From: Micrasema longulum
Lineage: Eukaryota > Arthropoda > Insecta > Trichoptera > Brachycentridae
Direction: 5' to 3'
Length of the DNA stretch: 64,000 nt
Assembly (NCBI GenBank): GCA_022494885.1
Contig: JAGVSM010000219.1
Span: 124,001-188,000, forward strand
Positions 1-9,174 of this stretch are shown here, in pieces. A program made the position numbers and the translations under genes. How positions within the stretch are numbered: the stretch's first letter is position 1; every line of letters begins with the position of its first letter. Under the pieces are notes generated by a model. It saw only the letters and a list, made by a program, of their open reading frames with translations, was not told where the DNA came from and did not search any database.

Positions 1-560
1 TAAAATATAAATCTTGTATAATTTTTAGGTTTTTTTTTTTTATAAATCTTTGGTATAAGGAAATTTATTTAAAAATATATATATATATATAAACATTGCC
101 AAATATGTTAGTATTTATAATGTTTGTAAAAGGCAGATTTGCCGTTTATGTTAATAAAATAAAATAAAATAATATACGTAGATATGTTTTCTGATTAACT
201 TAAGACATGTACAATACATTTTTTGATTCTTAGTCCTCTATATCAAAAATCTTGGTTTAATATGAAAATTTATTCTTCTTCTTCTTCTTCTTTAATATGA
301 GTCAGTACTGTTCACATTCAATTGATCAATGTACTATTCTGTATAAGAATAAGCATTGTACATAGATACATAATAATGTATACTTGTATAGGATACGGTA
401 GCTTCTTCCCAGTTCGCTATAACCACAGCTACTCACTCGCTACCAGATTACATTTGAACACATATGGATGGATCCATAGAGCGCGAGCGTGGCTATTGAC
501 CAGTTGCATTGATCGTCCACCTATTTTTATTTTTATTTTTATACTGACGTTTATTGTATA
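1..560. other. AT-rich sequence without recognisable gene
   Basis: No coding signal is visible. It holds short A/T runs, an (AT)n tract near 78-90, an AAAAT-type run near 155-172 and a TTC microsatellite near 274-291. The ORF at 322-564 has no recognisable protein features. Confidence 0.6.
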
Positions 561-600
561 CTAGCTGAACCTGGCAATGCTTTGCTTTTGCTAGATTCGA
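561..600 (+). mobile_element. Helitron-like 5' end fragment
   Basis: The stretch starting CTAGCTGAACCTGGCAATGC resembles a terminal sequence (CTAGCTGACCCGGCAAACG...) that I remember as the start of a very widespread insect element usually classed as Helitron. Only about 30-40 bases are recognisable here. The matching opposite end type appears at 30655-30853. Assignment rests on recall of the family, so it is tentative. Confidence 0.35.
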
Positions 601-1235
601 GAACATACTTGTAGATAGATTAAATTATCACAATGTAAAGTTTAATATCAATTATTGTATTAAGCGTTCTTGTTTAACCTAGATGCTTATTTATTATTGA
701 ATATCAGAACTTGAAAATAATTTATTTTCAAATGTTAAATTTGAGTAGTTATCTAGGTACTTTTTTATGTTTGAATTCTAAAACACAAAGTAATAGACTT
801 TCAAATATAGAATTCTTTTTTCAAATGTCAAACTCTAATCTTCCAACCAAAATAGGTTGCACAGTATGTGAGAATGCGATTTTCAAAAATGTAGTGAATG
901 TCAGTTAATATTATTTTTTCGATACAAAAAATCTATTAAAATGAAATAAACGGGTAGAAATTAAGAAATTTGAGGGAAGAATCTGGTTGGGATCCACAAA
1001 AAACGAATGTTGTTAAAAAAATCAAAAAATATTTTTTTATATTTCCATTGTTGCAGATTTTTATTAGCTTATTTGCTTCAAACCAAAGATTTTGCATACA
1101 AACACTCTACATTTAGTGTAACAATGTAGTGTTCTATAATCCATCAAGGGGTTTGATAATAATATGATGAGCCTATGGGTCTTAAGTCAATAATACTATA
1201 CAATGGACTTAAACACTACAATGACTAACCTTACT
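600..1235. other. AT-rich sequence, nothing identified
   Basis: No coding region or repeat could be named. A weak inverted resemblance exists between about 1118-1150 (AATGTAGTGTTC) and 1190-1222 (AAACACTACAATG), possibly the ends of a tiny decayed hairpin element. Confidence 0.5.
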
Positions 1236-1239
1236 ACAT

Positions 1240-1365
1240 GAAAAAATACACTGGATACAAATTTAAAATCTAACTGAAAAAGCAAATTATGATTTCACTA
1301 ACCAGACGAAATATAATATGACTAGACTATATAAGATTTTTCAAATAATAAATAAATAAACATTA
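1240..1365 (+). mobile_element. LINE 3' end fragment (same family as 29185-29330)
   Basis: The segment with GATACAAATTTAAAATCTAACTGAAAAAGC followed by ACCAGACGAAATATAATATGACTAGAC parallels 29190-29275, where the better preserved copy encodes the C-terminal residues FKINLKKHMMTELTRLDET and then a stop. The present copy is degenerate and ends in an AATAAATAAATAAA tail, as expected of a non-LTR retrotransposon 3' end. Confidence 0.5.
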
Positions 1366-1369
1366 AAAG

Positions 1370-1890
1370 AGAGGATTCACAGTGTCACAGAAATTTGCAC
1401 AAGAGTATCTGCATTTTATAAAAGGTTTATCTCGCAATTTCAAGACACATCAGAAACTAAGGACAAGATGAATAGCAATAAAAGCATATGTATTGCTAGT
1501 ATTGTTGTATGGAGTGGAGGGTTAGACTCTTGAACTTTCATCAATGAACGAAATTGAGCCCTTCAAACTATGGCTGTGCAGAATAATGCTTCAAATCTCA
1601 TGGACTAATCGTGTCTGAGGGAGTTACTGACCACTGTCAAAAGAAGAAAAGCCTTATACTTTGGTCACATATTCCGCAATTAGAAGTATGCCCTTCTCCA
1701 ACTTACTATGGAAAGAAAGATAGAGGACAGGCGGGGTATGGTACGGAATAGAGCATCATGGCTCAGAAATCTCAGACAGTGGTTTGGTATGCCGAATGTA
1801 GCAGTGCTGAATAGACTGGCCCAAGATGAATTCAGAGTGATAGTCGCCAACTTCCAGTAGAAGCGGCAAAAGAAGAAGAAAAAGAAGATC
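1370..1890 (+). pseudogene. LINE reverse-transcriptase C-terminal pseudogene
   Basis: Conceptual translation with several frame changes and stops gives motifs typical of the region after the reverse transcriptase of insect non-LTR retrotransposons: RRKALYFGHIFRN, then ERKIEDRRGMVRNRASWLRN followed by LRQWFGM. The family normally has a GHI/GHV..R motif followed by an R-G-(R)-x-R-x-x-W segment. A (GAAGAA)n-like tail at 1870-1888 fits a LINE 3' terminus. It is broken by stops near 1530, 1545, 1605 and elsewhere. Clade assignment (RTE-like) is uncertain. Confidence 0.6.
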
Positions 1891-1934
1891 ATCTGAGCTG
1901 TGAGCAACATGACCAGCCCAACGCCATTTCAACG

Positions 1935-2059
1935 GGCCTTACTTATAAACCTGGTATAAAGTTACGCCTGGGCATAGTGGTAGAATAAAGATGAGAATAT
2001 CATCCGTATTCTACGACTATGCCTATTTGTTACTTTACACCAAATTTATGAGTAAGGCC
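1935..2059. mobile_element. 125-bp hairpin MITE with 5-bp target duplication
   Basis: The left arm (GGCCTTACTTATAAACCTGG... to about 1988) is repeated in inverted orientation from about 2006 to 2059, with roughly 80% identity over about 54 bp and a loop of about 17 bp. The element is bracketed by CAACG at 1930-1934 and 2060-2064, which looks like a target-site duplication. No coding capacity. The superfamily cannot be named from the ends. Confidence 0.7.
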
Positions 2060-2139
2060 CAACGTTGCGATCCTTTTATAATGCCCGTCACTCTTTTTCT
2101 TGTTTTGAAATGTTTGTAGTCGATAGACAAAATGTTTCG

Positions 2140-2345
2140 TTCCCCTTTCGGGAACCTACCTTCTCCACGACTAGTTCGGGGAACTAGATATCTCAATGTG
2201 GATCCTCGTTTGTTAGGCTCCGAAGGTTCCCATGGAGGCCCCGCGCCACGGAGCTCCCTGACCCCGGCCGGCCCTGGCCCCCGCGACAACACCCAACTAG
2301 TGCGGGCCTGACCCCGCCACTAACAAGGAACTAATCCTCCTTCTA
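2140..2345. other. GC-rich block, unidentified
   Basis: A roughly 200-bp island in AT-rich surroundings, containing CCCCGGCCGGCCCTGGCCCC near 2260-2283. The minus-strand ORF over 2035-2292 has a proline/glycine/arginine-rich composition that reflects base composition. It may be a fragment of an element's 5' region or an old CpG-rich promoter; nothing decides between these. Confidence 0.4.
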
Positions 2346-2607
2346 TGCGCCACGGAGACGTATGTCGCTTTATTATCAAATTCTCTGATTTCCCACTCAT
2401 CCATGTTCTGGAACCTATTTTCACATGAGGTATATGATCCACACAGTACGGTATAAAAAAATATACTTTAAAAAAAACAGTGTTGGATAGGTTTCCTTAT
2501 ATGAAAATCTATAGCATATAAAAAAATATCTTCAAATCCTTGCCAATCGCGGTGGGAATCTTCCCCCTTTCTTAATTTTCCTTCAATCCGTCAGCGCTTA
2601 AAATTAT

Positions 2608-2795
2608 TTTTTTTTTATTTTTTTTTTTTGCACCACAACAGGCCAGGAGGCCCAATTACTGTAGTGAATTACATTACAGAACAACCAGGCTTGAGAAAAA
2701 TCACATTTTAATTTTTTGTCTTCTCACCGGGAATTGAACCCGGAACCTTCCGTGCGTGAGTCAAGCGTCTTGACCACTACACCACGGAGGCCGCC
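2608..2795 (-). mobile_element. SINE B, full-length copy (tRNA-headed, poly-A tail)
   Basis: On the minus strand it begins GGCGGCCTCCGTGGTGTAGT, with an A-box-like GGTGTAGTGG and a B box GGTTCAATTCC, so the first 75 bp are tRNA-like. The anticodon-loop position reads GACTCAC (CTC, Glu-type, tentative). The body follows (TGTGATTTTTCTCAAGCCTG region) and the end is TTGGGCCTCCTGGCCTGTTG then TGGTGC plus poly-A (seen as poly-T at 2608-2629). Other copies lie at 48344, 57070, 61390 and 63824. Transcription would be by RNA polymerase III from the internal boxes. Confidence 0.85.
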
Positions 2796-2867
2796 ATCTT
2801 GAGTTATCCCTGATCACCGGACAACGCACTTTCTATCAGGTCATAGTTAATTTAATAAAAAAATATT

Positions 2868-3245
2868 TAACAATATTTTGAATATGTCCAAATGTTTGAA
2901 GACAGGCTGGATTTCCTCTATAGGGATTTATTTAAATCTATTTGTTGCAACAGAAATGGAAAACGTTTTTGAGAAGGAAATATGGAACTCAAGCTATTTA
3001 CAGAACTTGTGACCTGTCACTGACTGATTTAATTACCTGCCACCTTACACACAGTGTATGTTTAAACATCCACATTTCCTCAACTCTTCTATCTGATGAC
3101 TTTTGTGAAGGAAAAGAGCCGAAACCCTTATGGGTGAGATACATCCAGAGTGGTGAAACATGTATAAAGTGGCCACTTAAACCAGCTAATGACAGATCAC
3201 AAGTCCTGTAAATGCCAAGACTTCGCTTAGTTGCAACAAATTTAA
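2868..3245. mobile_element. Family E fold-back repeat, two-armed copy
   Basis: Left arm, forward: TATGTCCAAATGTTTG, then GCAACAGAAATGGAAAACG, then GACCTGTCACTGACTGATTT. Right arm from about 3165: AAGTGGCCACTTAAACCAGC, ATGACAGATCACAAGTCCTG, AGTTGCAACAAATTT, i.e. the same sequence inverted. Because of this, ORFs on both strands start with the same peptide (IYRTCDLSL). Repeats of this family occur at least fifteen times in the window. Confidence 0.75.
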
Positions 3246-3253
3246 ATGAATTA

Positions 3254-3496
3254 TTAGTTTTTAATATTGTGGATTCCTCTTCGTGCTGCTGCAAACATCC
3301 TAATTAATCTTCTTAACATATACTGTGATTTTGTTCCTTTCTCAATCTCTATAATTACCGAATAGAGCTTCTCGCTACTATCCATATCCCTGTAATAGGT
3401 CCTGTTGGATAAACAAATCTCTTGGGTTTCAAAAAGAATTGCAAGGCTTTTAAAAAGTTTTCTAATCATTTGACGGAATTGATCATGTCCAATCAA
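3254..3496 (-). other. Unidentified 80-codon open frame
   Basis: A minus-strand ORF starting with ATG and overlapping the end of the family E copy at its C-terminal side. It is lysine/arginine-rich and I recognise no domain. Upstream sequence on the same strand (3500-3720) stays moderately GC-rich but is interrupted by stops. It could be a fragment of an unrecognised transposon ORF or chance. Confidence 0.2.
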
Positions 3497-3499
3497 TTT

Positions 3500-3945
3500 G
3501 ATCCAAGTCAGTGAAGAATTAACCTCCCTCTTTTCTCAATTCAACGAGTTGCATCTTGTGTACTGCTAGAATACCTTCTTTCAACACGGGGTGATAAGGC
3601 TACCAGATTACAGAACGCTTCTTCGGGCAGCTTTTCTCGTTTGGCAACGAGCATTTTTTCCGTGTGTGAGAGCACCGCCAAGGAGACTTATGTCCTCAGA
3701 TGCGGTGGGCGGTAGGTGGTGAGCAAGCTGTATGAAAATCTTTTTAAGATTTCAAAAAAACAAAAATTTTACGATTTTAAGTAGCTTAATTGTTTTCAAT
3801 TGATTGAATAATGCAATACCTGTGTTTCTATGTTAATAACAAAGTTTTATTTATCAGTTTTAATCACAAAACAAACTCAACTAACTATTTTTTTACCAAC
3901 ACTCCTACCTGTAAAAAACATATTATAATAATAATAATAATTTTT
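3500..3945. other. Non-coding, moderately GC-rich then AT-rich
   Basis: 3560-3730 is GC-richer than its surroundings (for example GCACCGCCAAGGAGAC and GCGGTGGGCGGTAGGTGG) but shows no sustained reading frame. 3730-3945 is A/T-rich with poly-A runs and an (ATA)n tract at about 3925-3943. Confidence 0.45.
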
Positions 3946-3949
3946 AAAT

Positions 3950-4052
3950 TTATTTCAACAGAGAGGGAAAACATTTTTGAATTTAAATATGAACAACTCC
4001 CTACGGAGGAAATCCAGCCAGTCTGCAAGCATTTGGACATAATCAAACATTA
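3950..4052. mobile_element. Family E fragment, collapsed fold-back
   Basis: Forward piece TTTCAACAGAGAGGGAAAAC is followed within about 30 bases by the inverted piece GGAGGAAATCCAGCCAGTCT and GCAAGCATTTGGACATA. The middle of the family E unit is missing, leaving a near-hairpin made of the two outer arm segments. Confidence 0.6.
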
Positions 4053-4059
4053 TAATAAT

Positions 4060-4500
4060 AATGATTTATTAACAAAAATCACAATATCTTTATCTACCAC
4101 AAACATCCTTAGGTAATAGATTTCTCTGGATTATGTCTAGTCTGCCCAACTAGGTAAAACCTGTTTTAAGGCAGACATTTTTATGCAAAAATAAACAATA
4201 ACATGACTACCTACTAGTTACTTTACTATAAAGTTATACGATATATATACCATTTATTATTTTAGAATGTTTTTTAGTAAGTTTTCCGATTTTTCTCTAC
4301 CTAAATCCAGTAACCATTTTATTATAAATTTATTTAATCGAATTCGGGTCATGGTTTTGTAATGTTCGGGTAACATATTGAGTATTTTGGGGCCCAGAAA
4401 CCTGAAATGTCTTTGCCCGAATTCAAAGTTCGTGGTAGACCCCAAAGAAACGACACTTAAGTTTATAAAGTCAACCTCTTCCCAATTTGCTTTCATGATT
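4060..4500 (-). pseudogene. LINE C-terminus and 3' UTR (GREKSENLL family)
   Basis: The minus-strand frame 4257-4496 ends in FRFLGPKILNMLPEHYKTM, then a segment KFIIKWLLDLGREKSENLLK and a stop. A LGPKLYN-x-LP block followed by a basic K..L..WLL tail is typical of the far C-terminus of insect Jockey/CR1-type ORF2 proteins. The adjoining 3' UTR (4085-4160, containing CTTAGGTAATAGATTTCTCT) recurs at 47825-47890. The copy is 5'-truncated, as usual for LINEs. Confidence 0.65.
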
Positions 4501-4504
4501 TATT

Positions 4505-5000
4505 CCCACAATCTTTCTTTATTTACCTCGGCCATGTAAAAATCTGACGTCATGTCGCCATCTTGATTTTTTCTGTTTTACATTCTAACTGTGAAGCACC
4601 GTTTTATCAACAACCAAAAAGCTGTAAAATTCAAAATTTAAGGGAATTGATTTCCTTTACATAGGAACACTATAAAATCAATAATACTGAAGAAATCGTA
4701 ACACCGATTATTCTCTTGCATTTATGTTTTTTTACGACCAACTTTATTTTCTTATTTTTTATATTTTCTTGAATTTTGAAGTAGGGCACACGTAAACATA
4801 TTGTTATGTGGTTCTTATTAATTCTTCATTTTTAATTAAAAACATATTGATTGACGTAAACTTATTGACGTAAACATATTGACGTAAACATATTGATTCT
4901 TAATTTTTAATTACTCTTACAAATTTTCTTCGTTTTTAATATTATTTCCATTTGTAAATACTCACTATAAACTACAAACATAAAAATATCTTTTTTTTAC
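4505..5000. other. AT-rich interval with short direct repeats
   Basis: Contains a CRE palindrome TGACGTCA at 4545-4552 closely followed by GCCATCTTG (YY1/Pho-like) at 4557-4565, and three copies of TTGACGTAAACATATTG-like sequence between 4850 and 4895. No gene seen. Confidence 0.45.
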
Positions 5001-5240
5001 TTTAATTTTAATTTTTAAACAACTTTTACTAATGTTTTTCTTTTTCCTTCTCTTTTTAATACATTCATAATTAACCTTACATATAATTGCTTTATAATGT
5101 GGAAACATCACTGGTCCATTAGAATTAAGTCTAATCGTGTAAAATATTTAACTTTGTAACTATACTGTATGTTTCCTGAATAAAAGAAAATAAAAATAAA
5201 TGAAAATAAAAATAAAATAAAAAAATAAAAGGAAAATATC
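5000..5240 (+). mobile_element. LINE 3' end, family H copy 1
   Basis: About 190 bp (TTTTAATTTTTAAACAAC ... CACTGGTCCATTAGAAT ... GTATGTTTCCTGAATAAAAG) closely matches 50461-50660. Both copies end in an AATAAA signal followed by an A/T-rich tail, consistent with retrotransposon 3' untranslated regions. No coding part is preserved here. Confidence 0.65.
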
Positions 5241-5337
5241 AAAGTACACAGATTTCATTTATTAGTTGCTTCATACGCATTTCTTGACCTTCAGTTTCAA
5301 TTTTTTTTTTTCTTCATAAATGTTTTTTCAAATATCG

Positions 5338-5680
5338 GAAACTTTTTTACCATATATCAACAACATTTTGAGTTTGTCCAAATTTTTATAAACAAGGACT
5401 GGATTCAACTTCCTGGGGAGCTGTTAACATAAACATATTGCAACAGAGATGAAGAACATGTTAAAGAAGACAATAAAGATGTCTAGGCACCTAAAGGGCT
5501 TATGACCTGTCATTGGCTGTTTAAGTGGCCACTTTACACCCTTTGTAACATTTACCATTTTGCCCATATTCGAACATCTATATTACTTCAATTCTTTCAT
5601 CTGTTGATTTTTGTGAAGTTAAAGAGCTGAAACCTTTATGCGAGTGAGATTCATCTAATTGAATTATTTCACCTACATAC
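5338..5680 (+). mobile_element. Family E repeat, long single-armed copy
   Basis: Shows the full forward order of the family: TTTGAGTTTGTCCAAATTTT, GCAACAGAGATGAAGAACAT, GACCTGTCATTGGCTGTTTA, GTGGCCACTTTACACC, then CTTCAATTCTTTCATCTG, GAAGTTAAAGAGCTGAAACC and TGAATTATTTCACC. The part from 5563 onward belongs to the block that was copied to 8623. Confidence 0.75.
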
Positions 5681-6027
5681 AATAGAAATTAAAAAAAAAA
5701 AAAATCATGTGTTGCCTAGTATGTAGGTGTATTTTTCGCCTAGTATTTTTACACCGTGTTCATGGCAAAATTAAAATATTCATATTCTCACTAAAATTTT
5801 GCTAAAAACTTAGGGTAGAAATTAAATATTTACATCCAAAATGTTTTTCTTAAAAACTGAATTTCATAAGAAAAATATTTAAATGATTATAAAAGGTATA
5901 ATTTAATCTAGAATTTAATTAAAATACCGCAAAATTTGTTTGTTTTAAAGTGCTTTTACATATTTAAAAAAAACATTTTTTTTTAGATTTTATAACTGTC
6001 ATGTTTAATTAATTACCTTTAAGTTGT
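5563..6027 (+). repeat. Donor copy of the duplicated 465-bp block
   Basis: This segment begins in the middle of family E (CCCATATTCGAACATC) and ends at TTACCTTTAAGTTGT. It is almost identical to 8623-9086; by eye the differences are a few substitutions and small poly-A length changes. Neither boundary coincides with a terminal repeat. Confidence 0.85.
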
Positions 6028-6054
6028 TACAGCAAATCGTACTGAATTACGTTG

Positions 6055-6165
6055 TTTTTATATCAGTAACAATGTTCCTACCAAGGTTTAGTCTAAACTT
6101 CCAGTGGTGTAATCTGCCAGTCATAAAAAAAAAAAAAATTTAGTTACCAAAGTATATTTTTTATT
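6055..6165 (+). mobile_element. Family K inverted-repeat fragment
   Basis: ACCAAGGTTTAGTC ... GTGTAATCTGCCAGTCATAA ... TTTAGTTACCAAAG resembles the right end of the fold-back element at 62873-62962 (GCGTAATCTGCCGGTC, TTTTAGTTAC). It is a lone arm with no partner found nearby. Confidence 0.45.
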
Positions 6166-6244
6166 TGAAACACCATAAAAAAATATAATTTATATTTTTA
6201 TTTTATTTTATTTTATTTCATTTTCATTTATTTATTGATATCAA

Positions 6245-6595
6245 CAGTAAAACATGTAAAAAAATATAACAATTAAAATATACAGAGAATAAAACCAATG
6301 ACAGATATCCATTGAATACAATACATACTAGTGTGTTTGTGTATGTGTATGTGTGTGAGAAGGTGGGTAAGTGGGTGTTTAATTGGAATGAGGGTGGGCA
6401 TGTGTGTAAATATTATTGCACAAGTGTCAAAAAAAATAAAAAATAAAGAATTAGAGATAAAATAAGATTTTATTATAGAAACTAAGTATAAGATGAAAAA
6501 GTATGTTTTAAAACGCGCATTTAAAATGTTAATTTGTTACAATCAAATGGATCCATAAGGGAAAAGTTAAAATTATATTTTCGAGTACAATAATT
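6245..6595 (+). repeat. Interspersed repeat L, copy 1
   Basis: About 340 bp with landmarks ACTAGTGTGTTTGTGTATGT, GGAATGAGGGTGGGCATGTG, TAAATATTATTGCACAAGTG and AACTAAGTATAAGATGAAAA. The same order recurs at 7855-8180, about 1.6 kb downstream in direct orientation, with perhaps 85% identity. Nature unknown; no ORF. Confidence 0.7.
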
Positions 6596-6599
6596 TATT

Positions 6600-7850
6600 T
6601 ACTTTCTTACAGACTACGTTTGCATCCGCAGCATATGACCCAGCTAACAGTATCGCCTCCGCTTGATTACCGTTTTAAGTTTGAAATCTAATTCCAAATA
6701 TTTAATTAGTTGAAAAAGATTAAGCCATCCTCCACATTCAGACAATTAAAAATATAATTTTTGAAACCGCAACATAAAACCCTATCGTTGAGTGACGTAA
6801 ATGTCGCGCGGTAAGCGGCATTTTCCTTACACAAGCGTGGGCCCGCGGTTAGTCGGGCGGTCGGGCCATAAGTACTGCCCAGTGGCGTGCATAAACTTCA
6901 CAAAAAATATGAGCCAACCGAAGCTCAATTTATTTATTTAGGTTAACAAATGAACATGTACAGTATACATGCAGAAAAGATTCACCTGACAAGTCCACTA
7001 CTTTTAAGATATCGTCATGATCGTAGAACAACGACGCATGTGATTTTCTTCAACTTAACGTGAGAGCGGTTTAAAATGTTTTTTGACACTTTATGTCACA
7101 ACTCGAAAAATACAAAAGTATATGTATAACTTGATATTTCGGTAAGTTGCACATATTTCTTTTTTTTATACTTGGAATCTAAAGCCTTTATATAACCTTT
7201 TTAAGATCGAATATACAAGAAAGTCGATATCGCATTTTGCGCACATCCGTCGTTGCTTTACGATCTCGATAAAGAAAATTTGATAAAAATAAAATGTAAT
7301 CAAAATCAAAAAGTAGCTACAAAAGAACATTTTATTGGGTGTTGAATAAATTATGTCCGTTTTTTACAATTGAAGAGAGCGAACTAGAGAACACAACAAT
7401 AAAACAATTTAAAAAAGTTATTTTACCTTTCTCCTTCAATGTTTTGCAAAAAAATATTTGATCGTTGCAGTTTTATTCCCTTGATTGAATGCGAACAGAC
7501 TTTCGTCTACTTGGCATTTAATTTTGAAAGTTTGTAATCAAATAAAATAATGTATGTAACGTAAAAGCAAACACAATATTATCTTGTAAAGCAGAATGTT
7601 TTCTATCAAATGACGTATAACTTTTACCCTTTTTATTTTATATTGAACCTAAAAGTATAAGGATTTTTTGGTTTTTTGTTTCTTTATTGTTTTACAAATC
7701 TAAAAAATATTTATTTGAGATACGCGGTATAATTAGCTCTGCGCTATAAGCTCACGGTAAGCTGACAGATTTCAAAAGTTGTTGCCAATTGTAGAATTAG
7801 TATTTTTCTTATCGATGGTGATCAATTTATATATGACATTATTTTTTTTT
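6600..7850. other. Mostly AT-rich, one GC patch, no gene found
   Basis: 6783-6890 is GC-rich (GACGTAAATGTCGCGCGGTA; GGGCCCGCGGTTAGTCGGGC) within AT-rich surroundings. The rest (6890-7850) shows no repeat that I can match elsewhere in the window and no convincing frame. Confidence 0.5.
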
Positions 7851-7854
7851 TGTG

Positions 7855-8185
7855 TAAAAAAATATAACGAATAAAATATACAAAGAATAAAATCAATGAC
7901 AGGTTTACACAGAAATATATGAAATACTCATACAATACATGCTAGTGTGTTTGTGTCAGTGTAAGTATGTGAGAAGTCGGGTGAGTGTTTTAATGGAATG
8001 AGGGTGGACATGTGTGTAAATATTATTGCGCAAGTGTCAAAATATATAAATATTAAGAATTAGAGATAAAACAGGATTTTATTACAGAAACTAAGTATAA
8101 GATAAAAAGGTGTGTTTTAAAATTAATTTGAAACAATCGAACGGATCAATAATAAATAAAGTTCAAATTATATTCACCAGCTAAA
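7855..8185 (+). repeat. Interspersed repeat L, copy 2
   Basis: Second copy of the unit described at 6245: GCTAGTGTGTTTGTGTCAGT, GGAATGAGGGTGGACATGTG, TAAATATTATTGCGCAAGTG, AACTAAGTATAAGATAAAAA. Copy 2 is slightly shorter. Its right side is only about 20 bases from the GC-rich palindrome at 8203. Confidence 0.7.
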
Positions 8186-8202
8186 CGTATAAGTGAAGAT
8201 TG

Positions 8203-8247
8203 ACTGACCTGCCAGTGGCGGCCGGGGGCCGCCACTGGCAGGTCAGT
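8203..8247. repeat. 45-bp GC-rich perfect hairpin
   Basis: Arms of 21 bp (8203-8223 and 8227-8247; ACTGACCTGCCAGTGGCGGC plus one base, and its exact complement) separated by GGG. It sits exactly at the step from AT-rich repeat L to the GC-rich block 8249-8545. Confidence 0.9.
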
Positions 8248-8248
8248 A

Positions 8249-8545
8249 TCTAGGTATTATAAAGCATAATTTACACGCTGCCTTCCGATGTCCTAAAGTT
8301 CGTGCGCGGCCGTTAGCCGTTAGTTGGCGCACGGCGCTCTTATCTCGCGGGAACAGGGCGCAGGGGTACCGGCACCGTGTAGTAACCTGACCGGCCGAAC
8401 GTGTGAATCGCCCTTTTCCACCTGAGCTTGTGACGCGAGACGGCGAGACACTCCGACGAAACTGACCCTTTAGCATGTCCTGCGTTCGTTTCGTTAATTC
8501 AATCGTATCCCGTATAACTATGTCACTCCTATGCAATCGAAATCT
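8249..8545. other. GC-rich block, unidentified
   Basis: About 300 bp of clearly higher GC (CGCGCGGCCGTTAGCCGTTA, GACGCGAGACGGCGAGACAC). The minus-strand open frame 8243-8536 starts with a non-AUG codon and has no recognisable domain. It could be a transposon 5' region, an old promoter or an exon remnant. Confidence 0.4.
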
Positions 8546-8622
8546 CGTTGAATCAAACTGCTGGACATGTGTTGTGGCATTATCTCTTTTTTAATGAGGA
8601 AAAGGAGGTAATGTTGGATAGT
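8546..8622 (+). repeat. 77-bp direct repeat, left copy
   Basis: Reads CGTTGAATCAAACTGCTGGA ... GAGGTAATGTTGGATAGT and is identical to 9087-9163. The two copies exactly bracket the inserted 464-bp block, as a very long target duplication would. Confidence 0.95.
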
Positions 8623-9086
8623 CCCATATTCGAACATCTATATTACTTCAATTCTTTCATCTGTTGATTTTTGTGAAGTTAAAGAGCTGAAACCTTTATG
8701 CGAGTGAGATTCATCTAATTGAATTATTTCACCTACATACAATAGAAATTTAAAAAAAAATAATCATGTGTTGCCTAGTATGTAGGTGTATTTTTCGCCT
8801 AGTATTTTTACAGCGTGTTCATATCAAAATTAAAATATTCATATTCTCACTAAAATTTTGCTAAAAACTTAGGGTAGAAATTAAATATTTACATCCAAAA
8901 TGTTTTTCTTAAAAACTGAATTTCATAAGAAAAATATTTAAATGATTATAAAAGGTATAATTTAATCTAGAATTTAATTAAAATACCGCAAAATTTGTTT
9001 GTTTTAAAGTGCTTTTACATATTTAAAAAAAACATTTTTTTTTTGATTTTATAACTGTCATGTTTAATTAATTACCTTTAAGTTGT
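8623..9086 (+). repeat. Inserted copy of the 5563-6027 block
   Basis: Near-identical copy, same orientation, of sequence lying about 3 kb upstream, starting inside a family E unit. It carries no terminal repeats or tail of its own and is framed by the 77-bp direct repeats. Confidence 0.9.
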
Positions 9087-9163
9087 CGTTGAATCAAACT
9101 GCTGGACATGTGTTGTGGCATTATCTCTTTTTTAATGAGGAAAAGGAGGTAATGTTGGATAGT
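9087..9163 (+). repeat. 77-bp direct repeat, right copy
   Basis: Identical to 8546-8622. Its last bases (GGATAGT) run directly into CTGATAGAT, which is part of the probable target duplication of the adjoining Penelope-like element. Confidence 0.95.
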
Positions 9164-9174
9164 CTGATAGATAT

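Noticed and set aside
2998..3294. Protein-coding ORFs on both strands with a shared IYRTCDLSL start
   Set aside because: Caused by the inverted arms of family E, not by real genes.
8243..8536. 97-codon basic ORF in a GC-rich block
   Set aside because: Non-AUG start, no domain, GC-driven Arg/Ser/Gly content.
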